The position numbers were made by a program, and so were the translations under genes. 11,199 bases of DNA from a bacterium (GTDB taxonomy: Bacteria > UBA9089 > CG2-30-40-21). Position 1 is the stretch's first letter; every line of letters starts with the position of its first letter. Shown here in pieces: positions 1 to 6,111 of the stretch. Under the pieces are notes generated by a model. The model was not told the origin of the DNA, made no database searches, and saw only the letters and a list, made by a program, of their open reading frames with translations. Where the stretch lies: the NCBI GenBank assembly GCA_018814245.1, contig JAHIZN010000182.1, positions 1 through 11,199 on the forward strand, read 5' to 3'.

Positions 1-323
1 GCAGCTCCGGCACCACCACCGCCTGCCATACCAATCAGCACTGTAGGGCAACCCATCATAATAGTATCTGGCGGTCCAATACATGTAGCCATATCACCCA
101 TGCAGGCAGCAGGCATATTGCCAATCAGTACCGTAGGAGCACTCATGGTAATTGGTCCTCCTACATGAGGGATAGGGGGTGTGCCAGGGGTAACCATGGG
201 GCAGACATGCATATCTCCGATACGGGCAGCCGGCTTTCCGCCAATAAGTACGGTTGGAAAGCCGATAATAATAGTCCCGCCATGCATGGTTGGATCTCCT
301 AATCTGGCTGCTGGTTTACCCAT
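1..323 (-). CDS. PAAR-domain protein (spike tip), 3' end cut by window
   Basis: PAAR proteins form a zinc-stabilised cone that caps the VgrG or gpV-like spike of type VI secretion and related contractile injection systems and can carry effectors. Here 107 codons are visible, beginning MGKPAARLGDPTMHGG. The hallmark repeats are clear: PAARLGD (residues 4-10), PTVLIGGKPAARIGD (23-37), APTVLIGNMPAACMGD (62-77) and CPTVLIGMAGGGG (92-104). H14, H39, H53, C41 and C81 are candidate zinc ligands; the family generally uses three His and one Cys. The start at 323 has AAGGA about ten bases upstream. The reading frame is open to the window edge and ends in a Gly/Ala-rich stretch. This could be the tail of a stand-alone PAAR protein or a linker into a C-terminal effector domain. 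The gene lies 73 bp after the secreted TPR-like gene, same strand. No VgrG, sheath or tube gene is visible. Confidence 0.9.
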   Translation of the reverse strand, partial: MGKPAARLGDPTMHGGTIIIGFPTVLIGGKPAARIGDMHVCPMVTPGTPPIPHVGGPITMSAPTVLIGNMPAACMGDMATCIGPPDTIMMGCPTVLIGMAGGGGAGA

Positions 324-396
324 TGTTAATATTCCTTATCAGTAGAATACAGCTGAGTGATATCTATTACACACACTGTGGACATAGCTATCGCAT

Positions 397-1950
397 CTAC
401 CGCATCATCAAAAATAAAAATGCCATTATACCCATACCACCCTTGGCCATATTAACATCCTTCTTACCGGTTGGTATCCAATTACCGAGCTTAGCTATGG
501 TTAATATATATTCACCCCTTCCCTCCTGAGTCAAGAACCCCTGTTCAGGAAGAATCATCTTCTTTATCAGAGAACCATTGGCAAGCTTAACCCTTTGTCC
601 TGTATTTCGATTAATAATAAATCCTTCTTGCATATCATAGATATACTGATTAGCCTTAAGTCGTGTGGCACATTCCTCTGTAATGTTTCCTTGAAGTTCA
701 AGACTAACCTCTGGCTGCAACTTGATGCTTTTTTCATTAATCCAACCTAATTTCTGATTTTCTAGTATTAATGCCACAGGCATCTTGTCCTTTTCTATAA
801 TCCCAACATTAGAGATATTAATCTGAATATCATACTCACTTACTGGTACAGAAATCCTTTCATCCTTAGTAATATTTGGGTATATCCACTCATTACGGAA
901 TTCTATACCTGAACCCTCTGGGAAAAGATAAAGATAAAGATCATTACACTCGGCTTTCTTTTTAGAGGCATTAACCATCTTCAGTCTTACTACAGGTTCG
1001 AATCCGGTAACCACATCCTCATCTATCTTAAGTGTAAGTTCGGTAAGTCCATGAATCTTCTTAATCTCTTCTTCAAGAGACTCTATATCCCTGATAGTCT
1101 CTTGATAGATATCGCCTTGATTTGCCAGATTATCCTTTATTGTTTTATGTATGGTTATAAAGGAAATATTAGCCTGTTCCTTGTTTTTGCAAAAAAGATA
1201 AAATCTTGTCAATTCAAACATGGATTTCATCTGTTCATTCTTTAATTTGTTTATCTGTTCATCATCAAAGGCATCTTCTATAAGTTTATTGAGCTGATTG
1301 CACTGTATGGTTGTCAATGTCCCAATAATATTTTCCGAAGAACCTACGCCTTCTTTGTCAGGCAATTGAGAAGATATTAGGGCTATTTCATAAAATATAT
1401 CCCGTATCTCCTCACTCAAAGGATTGATTAATCTCAATCTGTTAACCCCAATCTTTGCAGCTTGCTTAAATGAAATGATTGCCTCTTTGTCCCATCCCAT
1501 TTTCAAACATGCAAGGCAGTTATAGAGATATGCTTCTACAAAATCCTGGGAGCATTGGGAAGCCTTGTCAAATGCCTCCCTTGCTGATACTAACTCCTTG
1601 CTTGCATCCTGAAAAAGGCTTTTAGCGAGCATTATTTCTTCATATCTATACTTTTTGTATAGAATATGAAAAAAATCTGTTAAAGGGATACGAGTATCCT
1701 CAAACTTTTCTTCAAAGGATGTCCTTAGAGTAGGAACAGAGACATCGTTTTTTTTGAATGCATTGTCAAGCATTTCCCTGCCCTTGGCAAGATAGGAGCA
1801 TCCATTGGATAGATGCCGTTTACCTATCAGGTAATACTCCTTTGCCTCTTTGGGAATATTATCTTCTGCTCTGACAAGAGTAGGATTCATAAAATAAACC
1901 CCTATAATAAAACCAAGAACGATCATTCGTTGCAACATAAGCATTTTCAT
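397..1950 (-). CDS. Secreted/periplasmic TPR-like protein of unknown function
   Basis: I do not recognise a named family. From the ATG at 1950 the product is 517 aa. Residues 1-28 look like a Sec signal peptide: a basic start, a hydrophobic core (MIVLGFIIGVYF) and a likely cleavage after LVRA before ED. Residues about 105-170 are helical, with TPR-like spacing (AREAFDKASQCSQDFVEAYLYN, then AIISFKQAAKIG). Residues about 280-300 are charged and probably coiled. Residues about 305-480 look beta-rich and may form immunoglobulin-like or SH3-like folds. The end is unusual: a Lys/Gly stretch, then a hydrophobic FLFLMMR. An AGGAGG at 1954-1959 lies 9 bases before the ATG at 1944 and only 3 before the one at 1950, so 1944 is almost equally likely; the longer frame from 1977 lacks a comparable site. 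The PAAR gene follows after 73 bp, so the two may be co-transcribed. That is the only functional hint. Confidence 0.8.
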   Translation of the reverse strand: MKMLMLQRMIVLGFIIGVYFMNPTLVRAEDNIPKEAKEYYLIGKRHLSNGCSYLAKGREMLDNAFKKNDVSVPTLRTSFEEKFEDTRIPLTDFFHILYKKYRYEEIMLAKSLFQDASKELVSAREAFDKASQCSQDFVEAYLYNCLACLKMGWDKEAIISFKQAAKIGVNRLRLINPLSEEIRDIFYEIALISSQLPDKEGVGSSENIIGTLTTIQCNQLNKLIEDAFDDEQINKLKNEQMKSMFELTRFYLFCKNKEQANISFITIHKTIKDNLANQGDIYQETIRDIESLEEEIKKIHGLTELTLKIDEDVVTGFEPVVRLKMVNASKKKAECNDLYLYLFPEGSGIEFRNEWIYPNITKDERISVPVSEYDIQINISNVGIIEKDKMPVALILENQKLGWINEKSIKLQPEVSLELQGNITEECATRLKANQYIYDMQEGFIINRNTGQRVKLANGSLIKKMILPEQGFLTQEGRGEYILTIAKLGNWIPTGKKDVNMAKGGMGIMAFLFLMMR

Positions 1951-2080
1951 CCGCCTCCTTTTTGATTTGTGCCACACCTGATGGATTATGGCTTGCTATA
2001 CTTGCAGCTACTGATTCATGACATTTTCTCCCCTGAATTTGTGGACTGAGACAAAGGGCAGGCATGGGGGACTGAAAGAA

Positions 2081-2102
2081 GGGCAACCACAGGGGGTTGC
2101 CC
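2081..2102. repeat. Short GC-rich hairpin (GGGCAACC / GGTTGCCC)
   Basis: GGGCAACC at 2081-2088 pairs with GGTTGCCC at 2095-2102 across a 6-base loop. No T-run follows, so it is not a classical intrinsic terminator. It lies upstream of the secreted TPR-like gene and touches the left end of the 2101-2344 inverted-repeat element. The 12-base word AGGGCAGGCATG occurs just outside the composite on both sides (2055-2066 and 2365-2376, direct orientation). Confidence 0.7.
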
Positions 2103-2344
2103 CTACTATCGTGTCAACTTTAATTTGACGCATAACCATTGTAGGGACATCCCTGCCAGAGGTGCTCTCCTCTTGTGGATGTCCGTTGTTTGAGCAGCCA
2201 ATCAGGCAACTGACAGAGCTTGCCCCCCTGCATTTCGCAGGGGCAGGCTCTGCGAATGTAGTGGGGATAAACCTGCCAGAGGTGCTACCTCCTATCCCTA
2301 CATATTAAACTATCCGACAATTGAGAGTTGACACGACACTACGG
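2101..2344. repeat. MITE-like inverted-repeat element, ~244 bp, non-coding
   Basis: The arms at 2101-2134 and 2311-2344 are inverted copies matching at about 26 of 34 positions, with a perfect core TCGTGTCAACT (2109-2119) / AGTTGACACGA (2326-2336). Inside is a strong hairpin at 2214-2252 with arms of about 16-18 bases (CAGAGC..TGCCCC..TGC) and an ATTTC loop. The word CCTGCCAGAGGTGCT occurs twice, at 2152-2166 and 2272-2286, in direct orientation. There is no transposase and no convincing reading frame. The element fills most of the 1951-2397 gap between the ABC ATPase gene and the secreted TPR-like gene. I see no exact target-site duplication. Confidence 0.6.
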
Positions 2345-2366
2345 CATTGGATGTCCCATGCCGTAG
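2339..2366. repeat. Hairpin downstream of the ABC ATPase gene
   Basis: CTACGGCAT (2339-2347) and ATGCCGTAG (2358-2366) are a perfect 9-base inverted pair with a 10-base loop. It begins about 30 bases past the ABC ATPase stop and overlaps the right end of the 2101-2344 element. It could stabilise or terminate the transcript, but no U-tract follows on the minus strand, so a terminator call is not supported. Confidence 0.55.
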
Positions 2367-2397
2367 GGCAGGCATGAAGGTGAATGTCTCCGCCGAC

Positions 2398-3390
2398 TTA
2401 CATCTCATGCCAAAAATGGCAAGCCGCCCAATGCTCCCTGTCTACAGGCAAAAGCAATGGCATATTATTTGTACATATAAGTCTTTTAGGTGTTTGCTGC
2501 TTCTGATAGAAATAGCATCTCTCGTGGAACGAACACCCACCTGTATCACTTCGGGATGGTTCCCATCCTATGGTTATAGAGAGATCATATTGAGATGCAG
2601 CCAATAAACCCTTTGTATAAGGATGAACTGCTTGCCCGGCAATCATTTTAGTTGTAGGGCATATCTCTATCACTCTTCCTGTATACATGGTTACTATCTG
2701 AGATGTGAGGTGCTGGAGCACCCCTATATCATGTGAAATAAGAAAAAAGGTAACATTATCCTCCTCCTGTATCTTCATAAAGATGGAAAGAATATGATTT
2801 CTGATAGAAACATCCAGCCCTGAAAATGGCTCATCAGCCACGATTAATTGTGGTTTTACGGCTAATGCCCGAATTATTCCTATCCTTCGTTTTTCTCCAC
2901 CACTCAATTCATCTGGATAATTATCAACCCGTTTTGGATCAATATTCATTTTTTTCAGATACATATTAACAAATTCTGTTAGTTCCCTTTTATTTGCCTG
3001 CTTATACCCGATTTTGACAGCCTCTTTTATGCTATTACTTATTGGCATTCGTGGGTTCAGGGAAACATCAGGATTCTGGAATATCATCTGCACCTTACGG
3101 CGATATTCAGACAATTCCTTCATCGAATAGTCAAATACACACTTTGGCTTTTGTCCAAAATGTATGCTTCCACTATCTAACGAAGGGAATAGCCTTAAGA
3201 TAGCCTTCCCAATAGTAGTCTTCCCACAACCACTTTCCCCTACAAGTCCCACAGATTTACCATCCTTAATGTTTATAGAAACATCATTTACAGCCCAGAT
3301 ACCCTTATTATCCGAAACCTTTTGGTGTATCAATCCGGATGACCAACGAAATCCTTTTTTTACTTCTTGAAGTTGGAGAATATTACTCAT
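2398..3390 (-). CDS. ABC transporter ATP-binding protein, oligopeptide/dipeptide (OppF/DppF) type
   Basis: This is a cytoplasmic ATPase subunit of a peptide/nickel-type importer, 330 aa from the ATG at 3390. All nucleotide-binding motifs are intact: Walker A GESGCGKT (51-58), Q-loop FQNP (Q105), signature LSGGEKRR (162-169), Walker B LIVADEP (182-188) and the switch His in SHD (H220). The C-terminal extension is the oligo_HPY type: HPYTKGLL (256-263), then GCSFHERC (285-292) with further cysteines at C306 and C324 (WAACHF). That four-Cys pattern is standard for this subfamily and in some members binds a metal cluster. The length fits OppF/DppF. The start at 3390 is preferred over the longer frame from 3471 because GAGGTG lies about 8 bases upstream and conserved sequence begins there. 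It is flanked by repeat-filled gaps, with no permease, second ATPase or binding protein nearby, so its partners must be encoded elsewhere. Substrate unknown. Confidence 0.9.
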   Translation of the reverse strand: MSNILQLQEVKKGFRWSSGLIHQKVSDNKGIWAVNDVSINIKDGKSVGLVGESGCGKTTIGKAILRLFPSLDSGSIHFGQKPKCVFDYSMKELSEYRRKVQMIFQNPDVSLNPRMPISNSIKEAVKIGYKQANKRELTEFVNMYLKKMNIDPKRVDNYPDELSGGEKRRIGIIRALAVKPQLIVADEPFSGLDVSIRNHILSIFMKIQEEDNVTFFLISHDIGVLQHLTSQIVTMYTGRVIEICPTTKMIAGQAVHPYTKGLLAASQYDLSITIGWEPSRSDTGGCSFHERCYFYQKQQTPKRLICTNNMPLLLPVDREHWAACHFWHEM

Positions 3391-3423
3391 CCTTAATACA
3401 CCTCTCATAGAATGGTAAGCTGT

Positions 3424-3548
3424 CGACAGGCTGTTACGGAACTGATAATTAGCGTCAACACCATACCACATATAGTGCCTATTGGTGAGATTAACGCAAC
3501 ATGCTGTATGCTTCTTGTGCCAAATTCCTATTCCGTAACAGCCTGTCG
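3424..3548. repeat. 125-bp element bounded by an 18-bp perfect inverted repeat
   Basis: CGACAGGCTGTTACGGAA (3424-3441) and its exact reverse complement (3531-3548) bound an 89-base interior with no coding signal. The left arm starts 33 bases upstream of the ABC ATPase start, so the structure lies where the promoter or leader of that gene should be. Right of it, at 3557-3570, is a one-mismatch copy of CTGCCAGAGGTGCT. It may be a MITE-like insertion or a regulatory stem; nothing here distinguishes the two. Confidence 0.7.
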
Positions 3549-3627
3549 AGTGTCAGCTGCCAGAAGTGCTGCCCTCTTCATCACCACCCCCCACTAAGCG
3601 ATTATCCTTACCCACAAGTCCAACCAC

Positions 3628-3678
3628 CATTAATTCAGCAATTCAACAATTGACAATTGTTGAATTGCTGAATTAATG
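3628..3678. repeat. 51-bp palindrome, 25-bp perfect arms with 1-base centre
   Basis: Positions 3628-3652 and 3654-3678 are exact reverse complements around a single A at 3653. The arms are AT-rich and contain ATTCAGCAATTCAACAATTG on the left. As DNA this could extrude as a cruciform; as RNA it would form a near-continuous stem. It lies in the 556-bp gap between the coiled-coil gene and the ABC ATPase gene. It may be a recombination scar, a transcript-end stem or a protein-binding site; no T-run supports an intrinsic terminator. Confidence 0.85.
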
Positions 3679-3835
3679 AATTATTAATCATTTTGTGGTA
3701 CATGCTTCTGTTGTTTTGCGGCATTTCCCATCAGAATTTCGTCCTCAAAAAGATGTAGGTAAGGATAAGACCAAGCGAGGAGTGCAAGGGCATTACAGCA
3801 TGAAAGTCAGCGTTCAGGGATCACTGCTATCACAG

Positions 3836-3864
3836 GTAGAGACAGGTCTCAGACCTGTCTCTAC
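3836..3864. repeat. Hairpin with 14-bp perfect arms (GTAGAGACAGGTCT)
   Basis: GTAGAGACAGGTCT (3836-3849) and AGACCTGTCTCTAC (3851-3864) pair perfectly around a single C. It lies about 80 bases beyond the stop of the coiled-coil gene. Between the two lie CAGGCTTTAGCCT (3891-3903), whose exact reverse complement recurs at 4658-4670, and GGCTAAA (3922-3928). Such dispersed short palindromes resemble REP-like intergenic repeats. Confidence 0.75.
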
Positions 3865-3946
3865 TCTGCCTTGATGTTATAGTTGGAGTTCAGGCTTTAG
3901 CCTTTCATTGCTTAAGCTGACGGCTAAACGCTTATATTTGCACAGC

Positions 3947-4516
3947 CTAAAATATCTGCAGCATCTTGCCTAACATCCCTACCATTGAAATAGCAGCAAA
4001 GCCAAGAGCAAATGTAAATAGTCTGACAATTAACACCCTGTTTTCTCTTAATCCTGCGTCTATTTTTACATCTATTCTTTCTAACAATTTATCTAATTTA
4101 GTATCAATCTGCTCAAATCGTTTGTCCACCCGATCAAACCGATTGTCCATATCCGATTGCATCAATATAAACTGTTTGTTTACCTGTTCAAACTGCTTGT
4201 CTATTTGTTCAAAGCGTTTGTCTACCTGTTCAAAGCGTTTGTCTACTTGTTCAAACCGCTTATTCATCCTGTCTTCAAGTGATATTACCTCTAATTTTAC
4301 ATCACCTATCTGTTGTTTTACATCATTTATTTGTTGTTGCGAGTAATCAAATTTTGTATCTATTTGTTGTTGCAAGTAATCAAATCTTGAACCTACTTGT
4401 TGCTGTAAATAGTCAAAACGAACCTCAAAATATTTTGAGGTTGGGATGATATTTGCTACCAATACATCCATTGTCTTTTTATCAAGCGTTAACCCTTCCT
4501 CTTTTTCTTCTATCAT
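3947..4516 (-). CDS. Coiled-coil repeat protein with C-terminal membrane anchor
   Basis: No specific family is recognised. The 189-aa product has three parts. Residues 33-65 are three 11-residue repeats (RFDYLQQQVGS, RFDYLQQQIDT, KFDYSQQQIND). Residues about 86-150 are mostly 7-residue repeats of the form KRFEQVD/KQFEQVN, with one irregular stretch (ILMQSDMDNRFDRVD). Residues about 163-183 (VRLFTFALGFAAISMVGMLG) are a single hydrophobic membrane helix. The protein should form a long parallel coiled coil anchored by its C-terminus, with the N-terminus probably cytoplasmic. The start at 4516 follows a strong AGGAGG with 5-base spacing. The gene follows the two ExbD-type genes, but a 231-bp palindromic element separates them, so operon membership is uncertain. 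The layout recalls other tail-anchored heptad-repeat proteins such as Borrelia Bdr; that is a structural analogy, not a claim of homology. Confidence 0.75.
   Translation of the reverse strand: MIEEKEEGLTLDKKTMDVLVANIIPTSKYFEVRFDYLQQQVGSRFDYLQQQIDTKFDYSQQQINDVKQQIGDVKLEVISLEDRMNKRFEQVDKRFEQVDKRFEQIDKQFEQVNKQFILMQSDMDNRFDRVDKRFEQIDTKLDKLLERIDVKIDAGLRENRVLIVRLFTFALGFAAISMVGMLGKMLQIF
4178..4261 (-). repeat. In-frame 21-bp tandem repeats (four heptads)
   Basis: Four successive 21-bp units encode KRFEQVD, KRFEQVD, KRFEQID and KQFEQVN (residues 86-113 of the coiled-coil protein). The first two units are almost identical in DNA, which suggests recent slippage or unequal recombination. Copy number could vary between strains without breaking the frame. 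Confidence 0.8.
4322..4420 (-). repeat. In-frame 33-bp tandem repeats (three hendecads)
   Basis: Three 33-bp units encode RFDYLQQQVGS, RFDYLQQQIDT and KFDYSQQQIND (residues 33-65 of the coiled-coil protein). Eleven-residue periodicity favours a straighter, slightly right-handed coiled coil than heptads, so the stalk has two differently wound segments. Confidence 0.75.
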
Positions 4517-4534
4517 ATAATCCTCCTTGCATTT

Positions 4535-4765
4535 AATTAAAAATTATGAATTATAAATTAAAAATTAAAGGTTGAAAATTCTTGCTCCTCAATTTGTAAT
4601 TGCTCAATAATCAGTGGAAATTGGTAGTCGCAACCTTTAGGTTGCGTTATTTTACGCAGGCTAAAGCCTGCGACTACCACTGCATTACCTTTTAATCTCA
4701 TGGAATTGTCACAGGATATTGAGCAGTTACCTCAATTTTTAATTCATAATTCATAATTCATAATT
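4535..4765. repeat. 231-bp nested palindrome bounded by AT-rich heptad arrays
   Basis: Outer arms at 4535-4566 and 4734-4765 are inverted copies matching at 29 of 32 positions and built from AATTATG/AATTAAA units; the right array continues to 4769. Inward, TTGCTCAATA on the left is mirrored by the complement of TATTGAGCAG on the right. At the centre are arms 4623-4646 and 4655-4678 (GGTAGTCGCA...TTTAG...GCG) with an 8-base loop. Each central arm is itself a small palindrome. The right end overlaps the 3' end of the neighbouring ExbD-type gene and supplies its stop codon. No coding potential. Confidence 0.75.
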
Positions 4766-5177
4766 TTTTCTTCTGTTGCGTAGCAATAGTTATCTTTCTT
4801 GCCCCGCACATCTTGGCAATATCCATGGCATGAAGCATCTCACCATGACTTGCTGTTTTGTCTGCCCTGATAATTATGAACTTATCACGATTTATTTTAA
4901 TCTTTTTCTCAAGTATTACAGGCAGTCCCTTCCAGTTTGTTTCTATCTCATTTACAGATAATCGTTTGTCAGAGGTAATGGTAACCGTGATATTTTCCTT
5001 TTTTTCTCCCTCAGCCGTATGAGCCTCCGGCAATTTCACATCCAATATGGGCTGAGAAAAAAACGGGGCTGTAACCATAAAGATGATAACCATTACCAGA
5101 CACACATCAACCAGCGGTGCGATATTTATACCAGTGATTGCCTTTGTATCATTCATATAATCCATAGGGTCATTCAT
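4758..5177 (-). CDS. ExbD/TolR-type biopolymer transport protein (second copy)
   Basis: Proteins of this family have one transmembrane helix and a periplasmic domain; with the pentameric ExbB/TolQ channel they convert proton flow into mechanical work. This copy has 139 aa. The membrane helix is about residues 20-42 (APLVDVCLVMVIIFMVTAPFF) and D24 in PLVD is the conserved proton-carrying Asp. The C-terminal part (RADKTASHGEMLHAMDIAKMCGARKITIAT) matches the ExbD/TolR periplasmic fold. The start at 5177 overlaps the stop of the upstream ExbD copy as ATGA, with AGAGGAA about 8 bases upstream, so translation is probably coupled. The last codon is followed by TGA that belongs to the AT-rich repeat AATTATGAATTATG. 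Whether it serves a TonB, Tol or gliding-type system cannot be told from sequence, so no symbol is given. Confidence 0.92.
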   Translation of the reverse strand: MNDPMDYMNDTKAITGINIAPLVDVCLVMVIIFMVTAPFFSQPILDVKLPEAHTAEGEKKENITVTITSDKRLSVNEIETNWKGLPVILEKKIKINRDKFIIIRADKTASHGEMLHAMDIAKMCGARKITIATQQKKKL

Positions 5178-5590
5178 ATTTTATTCCTCTGCTCCTTCAT
5201 GATAGCTAATTTTCTTGCCCCATTTTGTCTGGAGATGTCCAAAAGCCTGACCACATCATCCACCATATTATCTTCTTCAGCTGTAATGGCAACCAACTTG
5301 TCTTTGCTTTTTTTTAATGCCTTTCGTAATTCTCCGGGCAGTGTCTTCCATTCAACCCTTTTCCCATCTAAGGTTAGCTCTCTGTTTGTCTTCAGGTTGA
5401 TACAGACATTTTCTGCGGCAGCGTGTTTACCAACAGCTACGCCTGTCTTTGATTCAAGCACCCGAATCCCTGCCTGCATGAGCATGGGTGCAGTAACCAT
5501 AAAGATGATAACTAAGATCAGGCTTACATCTACTAATGGAGTAATATTGGGGGCAGAAATGTATTCAGTTTCATGCGGGGATATTTTCAT
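5174..5590 (-). CDS. ExbD/TolR-type biopolymer transport protein (first copy)
   Basis: This 138-aa product has the same architecture as its downstream partner but is clearly diverged from it. The membrane helix is about residues 17-39 (TPLVDVSLILVIIFMVTAPML) with conserved Asp D21. The periplasmic part ends VVRLLDISRQNGARKLAIM, the usual closing strand-helix of the family. Conservation of the Asp in both copies suggests that both work in the channel, perhaps as a heterodimer within one ExbB pentamer. The start at 5590 follows AAAGGT with about 6-base spacing. The ExbB/TolQ gene lies upstream on the same strand but is separated by 521 bp occupied by a nested palindrome (5612-5987), whose left arm lies only 22 bp before this start. 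Confidence 0.92.
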   Translation of the reverse strand: MKISPHETEYISAPNITPLVDVSLILVIIFMVTAPMLMQAGIRVLESKTGVAVGKHAAAENVCINLKTNRELTLDGKRVEWKTLPGELRKALKKSKDKLVAITAEEDNMVDDVVRLLDISRQNGARKLAIMKEQRNKI

Positions 5591-5611
5591 GGACTTACCT
5601 TTTGCACATGT

Positions 5612-5987
5612 CGAAATATTTCCACCTGTGCGGTTGTGGATAATTGCATCAAATCTCGTTAGTCAGTAGCTATTACAACGAGAAGAAGTAGCACCTCTGG
5701 CAGAGAAAGAACCACAAAGGGTGTAAATATCGGTGGTGTCTTCCTTTCTCCATTATCTCCATATCTCTCTATCTCTGACCGCACGCAACACAGCGAACGA
5801 ATGGCGGGATTATCCCCCTATCTCCCAAGAATTGCGAGCGAAACAGAAGTAATTGCAAATAAGAAAAGCCTGACAAGGGTGGTGTCTCTTATGATTTTAC
5901 ACCCTTTGTGGCTCTTCCTCTGTATTTGCGTGCTATTGTTATGCTTCTGTGGCTTAATGCAACAACCGCACAGCTCGAAATATTTCC
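5612..5987. repeat. 376-bp nested inverted repeat (copy A of a two-copy family)
   Basis: Outer arms at 5612-5639 and 5960-5987 match at 24 of 28 positions in inverted orientation (CTGTGCGGTTGT core). Inner arms at 5701-5727 and 5896-5922 match at 25 of 27 (CCACAAAGGGTGTAAA core). The segment 5838-5920, read on the minus strand, aligns closely with 11013-11095 after phoH, so this is a mobile or dispersed family. A CTGCCAGAGGTGCT word (5690-5703, minus) lies beside the left inner arm and is absent from the other copy. It occupies most of the gap between the ExbB-type and first ExbD-type genes and probably interrupts what was a tight operon. Confidence 0.75.
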
Positions 5988-6039
5988 TTAGGATTTCTCG
6001 CAGATATTACAAATATCGCAAAAATATTCAGGCATACAT

Positions 6040-6103
6040 CTTTGCGTTCTTTGCGATTCCCCTTTTTCAATGGGACAAGTTTTGTTACTTTGCGACCTTT
6101 GCG
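6040..6103. repeat. CTTTGCG direct repeats (four copies)
   Basis: CTTTGCG occurs at 6040, 6049, 6088 and 6097, that is two pairs with 9-base period, in the last 70 bases before the stop of the ExbB-type gene (downstream of it in transcription). No coding role; function unknown. Confidence 0.7.
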
Positions 6104-6111
6104 TGAAATTG

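Noticed and set aside
290..529. 79-aa plus-strand reading frame
   Set aside because: It runs antisense across the end of the secreted TPR-like gene and the start of the PAAR gene, has no ribosome site and resembles no protein.
1859..2086. 75-aa minus-strand reading frame overlapping the start of the secreted protein gene
   Set aside because: It overlaps the signal-peptide region in another frame and runs into repeat DNA; the 397-1950 gene has a clear signal peptide and ribosome site.
2214..2252. Intrinsic terminator from the strong GC-rich hairpin
   Set aside because: No T-run follows on either strand; it lies inside a dispersed repeat element.
2347..2607. 86-aa plus-strand reading frame
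   Set aside because: Antisense to the conserved C-terminal domain of the ABC ATPase.
3412..3597. 61-aa plus-strand frame inside the 3424-3548 inverted repeat
   Set aside because: Its sequence is produced by the palindromic arms; no ribosome site and no recognisable fold.
3424..3678. Possible CRISPR array
   Set aside because: The repeats are inverted pairs of differing sequence and spacing, not regularly spaced direct repeats, and there are no cas genes.
3966..4346. 126-aa plus-strand frame rich in repeated SNRLST motifs
   Set aside because: It is the antisense reading of the in-frame repeats of the coiled-coil gene, which has the strong ribosome site and sensible protein features.
5019..5669. 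216-aa plus-strand frame
   Set aside because: Antisense to both ExbD-type genes, whose conserved Asp and membrane helices are unmistakable.
5801..6106. 101-aa plus-strand frame with hydrophobic segments
   Set aside because: It lies across the nested palindrome and the CTTTGCG repeats; the hydrophobic character comes from translated repeats and there is no ribosome site.
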